From: Ancrocorticia sp047602305
GTDB lineage: Bacteria; Actinomycetota; Actinomycetes; Actinomycetales; Actinomycetaceae
Length of the DNA stretch: 64,000 nt
Direction: 5' to 3'
Assembly: GCA_047602305.1 (NCBI GenBank)
Contig: JASGHO010000001.1
Span: forward strand, 248,001-312,000
Part shown: positions 44,361 to 52,327 of the stretch, one piece after another
How the letters are laid out: every line of letters starts with the position of its first letter
Numbering within the stretch: position 1 is the stretch's first letter
Made by a program: the position numbers and the translations under genes
The notes under the pieces: generated by a model
Told to the model about the DNA's origin: nothing
The model's input: only the letters and a program-made list of their open reading frames with translations
The model's database searches: none

Positions 44361-44457
44361 GTCGGGGCGTTCCTTTGACTTTCAGCAAAATGAAGCGTGC
44401 GTTTGTCTGGTAGACGGCAGGCTGTGTTCACTGTTACGGGACCCCAAGGGAGTGGAA

Positions 44458-46218
44458 ATGTCCGCGAAAAGGAAGCGCCGGGTGAGTTCACCGCTCGGTC
44501 GAAAAACTATAAGAGGGGTTGCTGGTCTGCTTGCGTTCGGGTTGTTGTTCCCGGGCGGAGCGGCGGTGGCGGCCCCAGAAGTGACGGGCGACGACGTCGT
44601 CGTTACGGAAACTGTTGACCCGGCTCCGGTAGAGTCGGCGACGCTGCTTCAACCCAGCCCGACATCCTCGCCGAGCCCAGTTGACGTCGTCGTTACGGAA
44701 CCTGCCGAGATGGCGCCAGTTGAGTCGGCGGCGTTGCCGGAACCAATTTCTGTCGCGTCGACGGCGGCTGCGAAGCCGTCGCCGAGCGCGGTTGGTGACG
44801 TCGTCGAATTCAAGGACGCCGGTCTCAAGGCGTGCGTGGCAGAAAAGCTTGGACGAGATTCGGCTGCGGATATTACCAAGCAAGATATTGCTGCTTTGCG
44901 TGGTGACTTGTCTTGTAGTTCGCGAGGGATTGTCGATATCACGCCGCTGCAGTACGTGACCAACCTTGAGAAAATCTATCTGTCGGACAACGAGATTGCA
45001 GATCTGTCTCCGTTGGAGGGACTCACGGGAATTAGTTTCTTGATGTTGAACAACAACAAGATTGTTGATATTTCGCCGCTGGACGGACTTGGTCTTCTTT
45101 GGTTGGAATTGAACAACAACCAGATTATTGATATCTCGCCGCTGAAGGGAAACTCACCTTCCGTCATGTATCTGGCAGATAATCACATTGTTGATGTGTC
45201 GCCGTTGGCAGGTAACGAGAACTTCTTCTGGGATGTGAATCTCGAGCGTAATGAGATTGTTGATGTGTCGCCGCTTGCTTCCACCAACGTCGAGAACTTG
45301 GCACTGGCAGGCAACCGTATTCTCGATATCTCGCCAGTGTGGCATATTGAGGAGCTCAAATCGCTGACAGCCTCGGGCCAGAGGATCACTCTCCCGGACG
45401 TGAAGTCTGGCGTACCGTTCTCTCTTCCTAAGGTGGGTATCTATGATGGTGGGCTGCTTGCTCCGTCGGTGGCTTCCGGTAACGGGTCGATTAAGGATGG
45501 CGCTGTCACGTGGAACATGCCAGAGGGCGGCCAAGGGGTGCTGAGCTGGTCAAAGAAATTCTCGATGGACGTGACGTTGCCCCCGAAGGGCTCGCAGCCG
45601 CCGCCCCCGTCGGAGAACTTCATTGAGTTCTCCGGGACTATGACGCAGAAGGTTCTTCCCGCAGCTCCCGTTGTGCAGCCGATTGTTTCGGCGACGCCGA
45701 CGATTAGTGGAGCCGCGAAGGTCGGATCAACCATGACAGCGAAGCCAGGTAAGTGGACCTCGGGAACGAAGTTTGCTTACCAGTGGTACGCGTCGGGTAA
45801 GAAGATCAAGGGCGCCACGGGTTCAACTTTCGTGGTGAAGGTTGATCAGCTGGGTGAGCGGATCACGGTCAAGGTGACCGGTTCGAAGGCAGGGTACAAG
45901 AGCGTTTCGAAGACGTCGGCGAAGACCGCGGCTGTTGCCAAGGGAACCTTGACCGCTGCGACGCCGACTATCTCGGGCAAGGCCAAGGTTGGTGAGAAGC
46001 TGACGGCGAAGCCGGGGAAGTGGAGTTCGGGAACGAAGTTCACCTACCAGTGGTACGCGTTGGGTAAGGCGATCAAGAACGCGACGAAGTCTTCGTACAC
46101 CTTGAAGGCCGCCGACGCCGGCAAGAAGATCAGCGTGAAGGTGACTGGATCTGAGTCTGGCTACAAGAGCGCTACCAAGACTTCAAAGGCCACCGGAAAG
46201 GTGTCTCCGAAGGCGTAG
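44458..46218 (+). CDS. Secreted LRR / Ig-like repeat protein 5 (shortest)
   Basis: 586 residues. After the signal peptide (RGVAGLLAFGLLFPGGAAVAA) a linker repeats the motif DDVVVTETVDPAPVESA twice around a Ser/Pro run (PSPTSSPSP), evidence of an internal duplication. There is a single cap (LKACVAEKLG ... LSCSSRG) and a compact block of about seven LRRs with shortened units (LWLELNNNQIIDISPL). The adjacent domain has an inserted Pro-rich loop (LPPKGSQPPPPSENF). Only two Ig-like repeats follow, ending KATGKVSPKA. Its linker and cap are nearly identical to copy 6, although the LRRs differ. No anchor motif. Confidence 0.9.
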   Translation: MSAKRKRRVSSPLGRKTIRGVAGLLAFGLLFPGGAAVAAPEVTGDDVVVTETVDPAPVESATLLQPSPTSSPSPVDVVVTEPAEMAPVESAALPEPISVASTAAAKPSPSAVGDVVEFKDAGLKACVAEKLGRDSAADITKQDIAALRGDLSCSSRGIVDITPLQYVTNLEKIYLSDNEIADLSPLEGLTGISFLMLNNNKIVDISPLDGLGLLWLELNNNQIIDISPLKGNSPSVMYLADNHIVDVSPLAGNENFFWDVNLERNEIVDVSPLASTNVENLALAGNRILDISPVWHIEELKSLTASGQRITLPDVKSGVPFSLPKVGIYDGGLLAPSVASGNGSIKDGAVTWNMPEGGQGVLSWSKKFSMDVTLPPKGSQPPPPSENFIEFSGTMTQKVLPAAPVVQPIVSATPTISGAAKVGSTMTAKPGKWTSGTKFAYQWYASGKKIKGATGSTFVVKVDQLGERITVKVTGSKAGYKSVSKTSAKTAAVAKGTLTAATPTISGKAKVGEKLTAKPGKWSSGTKFTYQWYALGKAIKNATKSSYTLKAADAGKKISVKVTGSESGYKSATKTSKATGKVSPKA

Positions 46219-46235
46219 CGAAATCCTAGAGAACG

Positions 46236-46285
46236 GGGGCTCCGGCACGAACATCCACGGATGATAGTGCTGGAGCCTCCTTTTT
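46236..46285 (+). terminator. Terminator of LRR gene 5
   Basis: GGCTCCGGCAC pairs with GTGCTGGAGCC, the loop holds CATCC-AC-GGATG, and TTTTT follows. Confidence 0.9.
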
Positions 46286-46294
46286 CTTGCACGG

Positions 46295-46395
46295 TTCCAG
46301 AAACGTTGAAAATTCGCCATTCTGAGACACAAATGAGATAAAAAATCCCCGAAACTTGCATCGTATCTCTGTCAGAATATCGGTAACCTGTCGGG
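46295..46395 (+). promoter_or_regulatory. Conserved promoter block of LRR gene 6
   Basis: TGAGACA (46323-46329) and TGAGATA (46334-46340) lie at 11-bp period; TCAGAAT at 46372 begins 32 nt after the repeat ends. The stretch between them is more diverged than in other copies. Confidence 0.6.
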
Positions 46396-46487
46396 ACGTT
46401 CCCTTGGCTTTCACGCAATATAAAGCTTGGGTTCGTCGGGCCGGCGGCGGGTTGTGTTCACAGTTGTCGGTCCCCAAGGGAGTGGAA

Positions 46488-49340
46488 ATGTCCGCGAAAA
46501 GAAGGGGCCGGGTGGGTTTGCGCCTGCCCAGCCACAAGAAGATGACGAGGAGCCTTGCCGGTCTGCTTGCGTTCGGGTTGTTGTTCCCGGGCGGCGTGGC
46601 GGTGGCGGCCCCAGAAGTGACGGGCGACGACGTCGTCGTCACGGAACCCGTTGCGGCTCCGGTAGAGTCGGCGACGCTGCCCCAACCCAGCCCGACATCC
46701 TCGGCGAGCCCGGTTGACGTCGTCGTCACAGAAACTGCGGATCCGGCTCCAGTTGAGCCTGAGGCGTTGCCGGAACCAAACTCGGTAGCGTCAACGGCGG
46801 CTGCGAAGCCGTCGCCGAGCGCGGTTGGTGATGTCGTCGAATTCAAGGATGCCGGTCTTAAGGCGTGTGTGGCGGATAAGCTGGGACGTGACCGGGCTGC
46901 CGATATCACCAAGGCGGATCTGGCGACCATTCTTGAACTGACGTGCCAGGGGTACCAGATCGTTGACATTGCTCCGCTGCAATATGCGACAGGTCTCTGG
47001 TACTTGGATTTGAGCTACAACCATGTGCGCGATTTGTCGCCGTTGGAGGGTACGAATGTCTCGTACCTGCTCATGAAGTCCAACGAGATTGCCGACATCT
47101 CGCCGCTGGGTGGATTCGACTACTTCTGGAACATCGATCTTGCTGGCAATGACATTGTTGATGTGTCCCCGTTGGCGCAGATTAGTACTCTTGAACTCCT
47201 GAACCTGGAGAACAATGAGATCGTTGATGTGTCCCCGTTGGCGGACATCAGCGCTCTTCAGAGTCTGGATCTATCCGACAATCGGATCGTTGACATCTCA
47301 CCCTTGAATGGACATGGTGGCTTCTATCTGTTCGATCTAGCAGACCAAGAAATCACTCTCCCGGACACGACCTCCGGCGTGCCGTCCTCAGTGCCCGGGG
47401 TGCGCTTCTTTGACAACTCGAAGCTGCCCCTGTCTTTTGCCTCCGGTGAGGGAACGATCGAGGGTGATACTGTCACGTGGAATATCCCTGCGGGTGGCTA
47501 CGGTCAACTTACCTGGTCCAAGACATTCACGTTGGAATGGGACCCGGATGTGACCTATGAGTTCTCCGGGACCATGACCCAGAGGGTATACCCGACCTCG
47601 GTCGATCCGCGGGCGGTCGTGGAATTCAAGGATGCTGGTCTTAAGGCGTGCGTGGCGGACAAGCTCGGGCGGCCGAATGCGAACGCGGACATCACCATAC
47701 AGGACATCGCTAGTATGACCGGTGAGTTGTATTGCGATAAGCGAGGAATCGTTGATATTTCGCCGCTTCAGTACGCAACGGGGATCTGGTCCCTGGATCT
47801 TGCTGACAACAATATTTCTGATATCTCCCTGTTGGCAGCAATCCCCAACGTCTCCTACCTGCTTCTGAACGGCAACAAGATTTCCGATGTGACGCCGTTA
47901 GCTGGATTCGAGCACTTCTGGGTGATCGACGTTTCGAGCAACCAGATTGTTGATTTCTCGCCTCTGACAAGGATCGAATGGCTTGAGATTGTCAACCTGA
48001 GCAACAATCGGATCGTCGATGTGTCGCCGGTGGTCGATATCGCGGGTCTAGAAAGCCTGATCCTGGCCAATAATCAGATTGTCGACGTGTCGCCGTTTGC
48101 CGAATTCACGTCCGTTTGGAGCTTGGATCTTTCAGGCAACCAGATTTCTGATGTGTCGCCACTGGCAGCACTTCATTCCAGCTATCTGTACCTGAGCGGA
48201 AATCGTATTACTGATGTATCACCGCTTAAGAGTGTGGATGGATATGCGGCGTTGGACATTGCGGATCAGAAGATCTCTCTTGCAGATGCGACTTCTGGTG
48301 TGAAGTTCACGCTTCCTCAGGTGCGATTCTTTGACGGTGCGGCTGTGCCGGTGAGTGTCTCTTCGGGTACCGGCACGATCGATGCGGGTGCAGTAACCTG
48401 GACGATGCCGAAGGGCGGCGAAGGTACGCTCACCTGGTCGAAGGAAATCCCCTTCGAGCGGGCACCCGGAACCTACAAGTTCTCAGGCACCTTGACGCAG
48501 AAGGTGTTGCCTGCGGGGCCGGTTGTTGAGCAGCCTGTTGCTTCGGCGACGCCGACTATCGCGGGCAAGGCCCGGGTTGGTGAGACGTTGACGGCGAAGC
48601 CGGGTAAGTGGACGAAGGGTGCCGTGTTTACCTACCAGTGGCTTGCTGATGGCAAGGCGATCAAGGGTGCTACCAAGGCTACTTTGGTGCTGAAGGCTGA
48701 CCAGGTTGGTGAGCGTATCTCGGTGAAGGTGACGGGTTCGAAGGCTGGCTACAAGTCGGTGTCGAAGACGTCTGCGAAGACCGGGGCGGTTGCCAAGGGT
48801 ACCTTGACTACTGCGACGCCGACGATTTCGGGCAATGCCAAGGTGGGGGAGAAGCTGACCGCCTCACCGGGTAAGTGGAGTTCGGGGACGAAGTTCGCTT
48901 ACCAGTGGTATGCGTCGGGTAAGAAGATCAAGGGCGCCACGGGTTCGACGTTCGTGGTGACTACGGATCAGCTTGGTGAGCGGATCACCGTCAAGGTGAC
49001 CGGTTCGAAGTCTGGATACGTGACGGTCTCGAAGACGTCAGCCAAGACAGCGGTTGTTGCCAAGGGAACGCTGACGGCCGCGACGCCTACGATCTCCGGC
49101 ACGGCCAAGGTTGGTTCCACGTTGACTGCGGCTCCGGGCAAGTGGAGCTCGGGTACGAAGTTCACTTACCAGTGGCTTGCTGATGGTAAGGCGATCAAGA
49201 ACGCGACGACGTCTTCGCACACGGTGAAGTCTGCCGATATCGGCAAGGCGATCAGTGTGAAGGTTACCGGCACCAAGTCGGGTTACAAAACGCTCGCGAA
49301 GACCTCGAAGGCCACCGGAAAGGTGACTCCTCGGTCCTAG
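46488..49340 (+). CDS. Secreted LRR / Ig-like repeat protein 6
   Basis: 950 residues. The signal peptide differs slightly from its neighbours (RSLAGLLAFGLLFPGGVAVAA, preceded by LRLPSHKKM). The linker duplicates the DDVVVTE motif as in copy 5 and ends ASTAAAKPSPSAVGDVVEFKD. Two cap-LRR-adjacent modules follow: cap 1 LKACVADKLG ... ELTCQGYQ with about five LRRs, cap 2 LKACVADKLG ... ELYCDKRG with about eight. Cap 2 and the following units closely resemble module 2 of copy 3. Three Ig-like repeats end KATGKVTPRS. It has a promoter and terminator of its own; no sortase signal. Confidence 0.9.
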   Translation: MSAKRRGRVGLRLPSHKKMTRSLAGLLAFGLLFPGGVAVAAPEVTGDDVVVTEPVAAPVESATLPQPSPTSSASPVDVVVTETADPAPVEPEALPEPNSVASTAAAKPSPSAVGDVVEFKDAGLKACVADKLGRDRAADITKADLATILELTCQGYQIVDIAPLQYATGLWYLDLSYNHVRDLSPLEGTNVSYLLMKSNEIADISPLGGFDYFWNIDLAGNDIVDVSPLAQISTLELLNLENNEIVDVSPLADISALQSLDLSDNRIVDISPLNGHGGFYLFDLADQEITLPDTTSGVPSSVPGVRFFDNSKLPLSFASGEGTIEGDTVTWNIPAGGYGQLTWSKTFTLEWDPDVTYEFSGTMTQRVYPTSVDPRAVVEFKDAGLKACVADKLGRPNANADITIQDIASMTGELYCDKRGIVDISPLQYATGIWSLDLADNNISDISLLAAIPNVSYLLLNGNKISDVTPLAGFEHFWVIDVSSNQIVDFSPLTRIEWLEIVNLSNNRIVDVSPVVDIAGLESLILANNQIVDVSPFAEFTSVWSLDLSGNQISDVSPLAALHSSYLYLSGNRITDVSPLKSVDGYAALDIADQKISLADATSGVKFTLPQVRFFDGAAVPVSVSSGTGTIDAGAVTWTMPKGGEGTLTWSKEIPFERAPGTYKFSGTLTQKVLPAGPVVEQPVASATPTIAGKARVGETLTAKPGKWTKGAVFTYQWLADGKAIKGATKATLVLKADQVGERISVKVTGSKAGYKSVSKTSAKTGAVAKGTLTTATPTISGNAKVGEKLTASPGKWSSGTKFAYQWYASGKKIKGATGSTFVVTTDQLGERITVKVTGSKSGYVTVSKTSAKTAVVAKGTLTAATPTISGTAKVGSTLTAAPGKWSSGTKFTYQWLADGKAIKNATTSSHTVKSADIGKAISVKVTGTKSGYKTLAKTSKATGKVTPRS

Positions 49341-49360
49341 TGACGTCTTGAAGAGCATGA

Positions 49361-49409
49361 GGGGCTCCGGCATGAACATCCACGGATGAAAGCGCCGGAG
49401 CCCTCTTAT
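49361..49409 (+). terminator. Terminator of LRR gene 6
   Basis: GGGCTCCGGC and GCCGGAGCCC form a perfect 10-bp stem; the T-run is weak (TCTTAT). Confidence 0.75.
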
Positions 49410-49421
49410 CTTGCAAGGTTC

Positions 49422-49520
49422 CAGAAACGTTGATAATCCGCCATTTTGAGACGCAAATGAGACAAAAAGTTCACGGTAATCGCGAGATTTTTCTGTTTGA
49501 ATGTGGGTAACCTGTCGGGA
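49422..49520 (+). promoter_or_regulatory. Conserved promoter block of LRR gene 7
   Basis: TGAGACG (49447-49453) and TGAGACA (49458-49464) lie at 11-bp period; TTTGAAT at 49496 begins 32 nt after the repeat ends. Confidence 0.6.
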
Positions 49521-49611
49521 CGTTCCTTTGGCTTTCACGCAATAGAAGATTTGGGTTCGTCGGGCCGGCGGCGGGTTGTGTTCACTGTTTCGGGACCCCA
49601 AGGGAGTGGAA

Positions 49612-51894
49612 ATGTCCGCGAAAAGAAAGCACCGGGTGAGCTCACCGCTCGGTCGAAGAAGAATGTTGAGAGGGGTTGCTGGTCTGCTTGCGTTCGGGTT
49701 GTTGTTCCCGGGCGGTGCGGCAGCCGCGGCCCTTGAAGTGGCGGGCGACGACGTCGTCGTCACGGAAACTGTTGACACGGCTCCAGGTGTTGGTGGGGCC
49801 GACTCGGCAACCCCAAACGTTGCGCCGGAGGCTGAGAATGCGGCCAACGCAGATTCCGACGTGGTGGCTTTTTCGGATGGCGCTCTCAAGGCGTGTGTAG
49901 CGAAGGAGCTTGGGCGAGTTGAGGGCACCGATATCACTGTTACCGATATGAAGAGCCTCTCGCGGTTGAGCTGCCCGTCATACGGCAAACTCGATGTCGC
50001 TCCTCTCGAATACGCCACCAATCTTACGCATCTGGATTTGGCTGGCCGAGAGCTCGTCAACGCAACGGCGGTGTCGGGCCTGACCGAACTTGAGCACTTG
50101 GAATTGGGGTGTTTTTACGATCTTGGTATGACCTGTGGCTCGAATCGTGACCTGTCACCGTTTGCAGGGTTGACGAGTCTTACGTACTTGAATCTGACTG
50201 GCAATGGGATCGAGGATGTATCGCCGTTAGCTGGACTCACAAATTTGACGAGCCTTCATCTAGGTCACGAAATGGCTTTTTGGGAGGACTTTAACTATAT
50301 CGAAGACGTATCTCCGTTAGCCGGACTCACCAATCTTACGACGTTGGAACTTGGCAAGAACAAGATTGCTGACGTCTCGCCCTTGGCGGGGCTCGCCAAC
50401 CTCACTAAATTGGATCTGCTTGGCAATAAAGTTGTTGATGTATCGCCATTGTCGGCGCTTGGACGTCTCTCAACACTTGATGCAAGAGAGAATCAGATCG
50501 TTGATGTCTCGCCATTGGCAGGACTCACAAGTCTGACAGGACTCAGTTTGTCGAAGAATCACATCGTTGATATCTCGTCGTTGGCCGGACTTACAAACCT
50601 CACGTATCTGTTCTTGGAAAATAACGAGATCGTTGATGTATCTGCATTGTCGGAACTGACTCAGCTCGCTAGCCTGGATCTGTTTAACAATCGGGTTGTC
50701 GATGTGTCACCCTTGGCCGGACTCACTAATCTCACATCCCTGATTCTGTATGGCAATAGCATCGTTGATGCCTCTCCTCTTGCGAGCCTTGCCAACCTCG
50801 AATGGGTAAGTCTGCGGGACCAGGAGGTTATTCTCCCGTATGCTACTTCCGGTGTTGCATTCACGCTACCTCCGGTAAGGTCAGTTGATAATTTGGATGT
50901 GTGGGTGTTTGTCGATTCCGGAGCGGGAACGAGCGATGATGGCGTTGTAACATGGAACCATCCTGCTGGAGGTGAAGGAAAGCTCGGATGGAGTAAGGAT
51001 TTCAAGATTGGTGCTATGGTGTTGTGGGCTGAGTTCAATGGGACTATGACTCAGAAGGTTTTGCCTGCGGCGCCGGTTGTTGAGCAGCCTGTTGCTTCGG
51101 CGACACCAACGATTTCGGGCAAGGCCAAGGTTGGGGAGACGTTGACGGCGAAGCCGGGTAAGTGGACTGAGGGTGCCGCGTTCACGTATCAGTGGCTTGC
51201 TGATGGGATGGCGATCAAGGGAGCGACCAAGGCTACCTTGGTGGTGAAGGCTGACCAGGTTGGTGAGCGTATCTCGGTGAAGGTGACGGGCTCGAAGGCT
51301 GGCTACAAGCCGGTGTCAAAGACATCGGCGAAGACCGGGGCGGTTGCCAAGGGAACCTTGGCCGCTGCGACGCCGACTATTTCCGGCAAGGCCAAAGTTG
51401 GTGAGAAGCTAACCGCCACCCCGGGTAAGTGGACCTCGGGGACGAAATTCGCTTACCAGTGGTTCGCGTCGGGAAAGAAGATCAAGGGAGCCACGGCATC
51501 TACGTTCGTGGTGACTACCGATCAGCTTGGCGAACGGATCACCGTCAAGGTGACCGGGTCGAAGGCTGGGTACGTGACTGAGTCGACGACGTCGGCGAAG
51601 ACTGCGGTTGTCGCCAAGGGCACCTTGACAGCTGCGACCCCAACGATTTCGGGCAAGGCTCGGGTTGGTGAAAAGTTGAGGGCAACCCCAGGTACGTGGA
51701 CATCGGGGACGAAGTTCACCTACCAGTGGTTGGCTGACGGTAAGGCTATCAAGAACGCTACCAAGTCTTCGTATACGGTGAAGGCTGCCGATGCTGGCAA
51801 GCAGATCAACGTGAAGGTCACCGGCACCAAGTCGGGTTACAAAACGCTCGCGAAGACCTCGAAGGCCACCGGAAAGGTGACTCCTCGGTCCTAG
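49612..51894 (+). CDS. Secreted LRR / Ig-like repeat protein 7
   Basis: 760 residues, last of the array. It has a signal peptide (RGVAGLLAFGLLFPGGAAAAA), a linker with GDDVVVTETVDTAPG, a single cap (LKACVAKELG ... RLSCPSYGK), and one long block of about twelve LRRs with a Cys-containing long unit (LELGCFYDLGMTCGS). The adjacent domain (VTWNHPAGGEGKLGWS) is followed by three Ig-like repeats ending KATGKVTPRS. The last 200 residues are nearly the same as in copies 4 and 6, which suggests recent recombination or conversion of the 3' ends. No anchor motif. Confidence 0.9.
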   Translation: MSAKRKHRVSSPLGRRRMLRGVAGLLAFGLLFPGGAAAAALEVAGDDVVVTETVDTAPGVGGADSATPNVAPEAENAANADSDVVAFSDGALKACVAKELGRVEGTDITVTDMKSLSRLSCPSYGKLDVAPLEYATNLTHLDLAGRELVNATAVSGLTELEHLELGCFYDLGMTCGSNRDLSPFAGLTSLTYLNLTGNGIEDVSPLAGLTNLTSLHLGHEMAFWEDFNYIEDVSPLAGLTNLTTLELGKNKIADVSPLAGLANLTKLDLLGNKVVDVSPLSALGRLSTLDARENQIVDVSPLAGLTSLTGLSLSKNHIVDISSLAGLTNLTYLFLENNEIVDVSALSELTQLASLDLFNNRVVDVSPLAGLTNLTSLILYGNSIVDASPLASLANLEWVSLRDQEVILPYATSGVAFTLPPVRSVDNLDVWVFVDSGAGTSDDGVVTWNHPAGGEGKLGWSKDFKIGAMVLWAEFNGTMTQKVLPAAPVVEQPVASATPTISGKAKVGETLTAKPGKWTEGAAFTYQWLADGMAIKGATKATLVVKADQVGERISVKVTGSKAGYKPVSKTSAKTGAVAKGTLAAATPTISGKAKVGEKLTATPGKWTSGTKFAYQWFASGKKIKGATASTFVVTTDQLGERITVKVTGSKAGYVTESTTSAKTAVVAKGTLTAATPTISGKARVGEKLRATPGTWTSGTKFTYQWLADGKAIKNATKSSYTVKAADAGKQINVKVTGTKSGYKTLAKTSKATGKVTPRS

Positions 51895-51914
51895 TGACGT
51901 CTTGAAGAGCATGA

Positions 51915-51963
51915 GGGGCTCCGGTACGAACATCCACGGATGAAAGCGCCGGAGTCTCCTTTT
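51915..51963 (+). terminator. Terminator of LRR gene 7
   Basis: GGCTCCGGTAC pairs with GCGCCGGAGTC, followed by TCC and TTTT. Confidence 0.8.
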
Positions 51964-51973
51964 GTCTTGTCGG

Positions 51974-52057
51974 GCCAGCGGTGCCATGGCTACCGGAACC
52001 ACCGTCATCGACGGAGTCAAGCACCGCTTCAACAGCTCCGGCGTCTGGCTCGGATAA
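51974..52057 (+). pseudogene. Remnant of a cell-wall-binding repeat protein C-terminus
   Basis: A 28-codon stretch ending in TAA reads ASGAMATGTTVIDGVKHRF then NSSGVWLG. This matches the last unit of choline/glucan-binding-type cell-wall repeats (SG-x-M-x-TG ... DG-x-x-x-x-F-x-x-SG-x-W), as found at the ends of amidases and lysozymes in this group. It is joined abruptly to the terminator of LRR gene 7; no start, promoter or upstream domain exists. I infer the tail of a gene deleted when the array expanded. Confidence 0.6.
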
Positions 52058-52106
52058 CACCAGCCACCACTAACTCCTGCCGAGCACCACTCGCGGGAAC
52101 AAGGTA

Positions 52107-52138
52107 GGGGAGGAGACCACCTCAGTGGCCTCCTCCCC
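52107..52138 (+). terminator. Strong hairpin right of the LRR array
   Basis: GGGGAGGAG-A-CCAC pairs with GTGG-C-CTCCTCCCC around CTCA, a 13-bp stem with one mismatch, 50 bp after the remnant's stop. It is probably that lost gene's terminator. Confidence 0.65.
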
Positions 52139-52194
52139 GCAACCCTGCAACGTCAGTGAGCCCGCGGCGCCGTCGTCGTTCCAAATCAATCTCC

Positions 52195-52275
52195 AAAGGA
52201 TTGAGGAAAATGGAAAGGGTTGAGCAGGCGGACACTGTCCCAGCGCTCAATTCTTTCCAAAAGACTCAATCCTTT
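52195..52275. repeat. 81-nt nested hairpin element
   Basis: The outer arms AAAGGATTGAG (52195) and CTCAATCCTTT (52265) are perfect. Inside, GGAAAGGGTTGAGC (52212) pairs with GCTCAATTCTTTCC (52245) with two mismatches, separated from the outer arms by 6 nt on each side. All four arms share an AAAG-TTGAG core. It codes for nothing and sits between the array and the ybdK 3' end. Confidence 0.75.
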
Positions 52276-52327
52276 GCGGGGTGGGCGGCAGTGGCCGAAG
52301 CAACCAACACCCAACCCCGGCGACTCC

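Noticed and set aside
30900..51000. CRISPR-like regular repeats
   Set aside because: The regular spacing of 63-66 bp is coding LRR DNA, and the longer period is the Ig-like repeat; there are no unique spacers between identical repeats.
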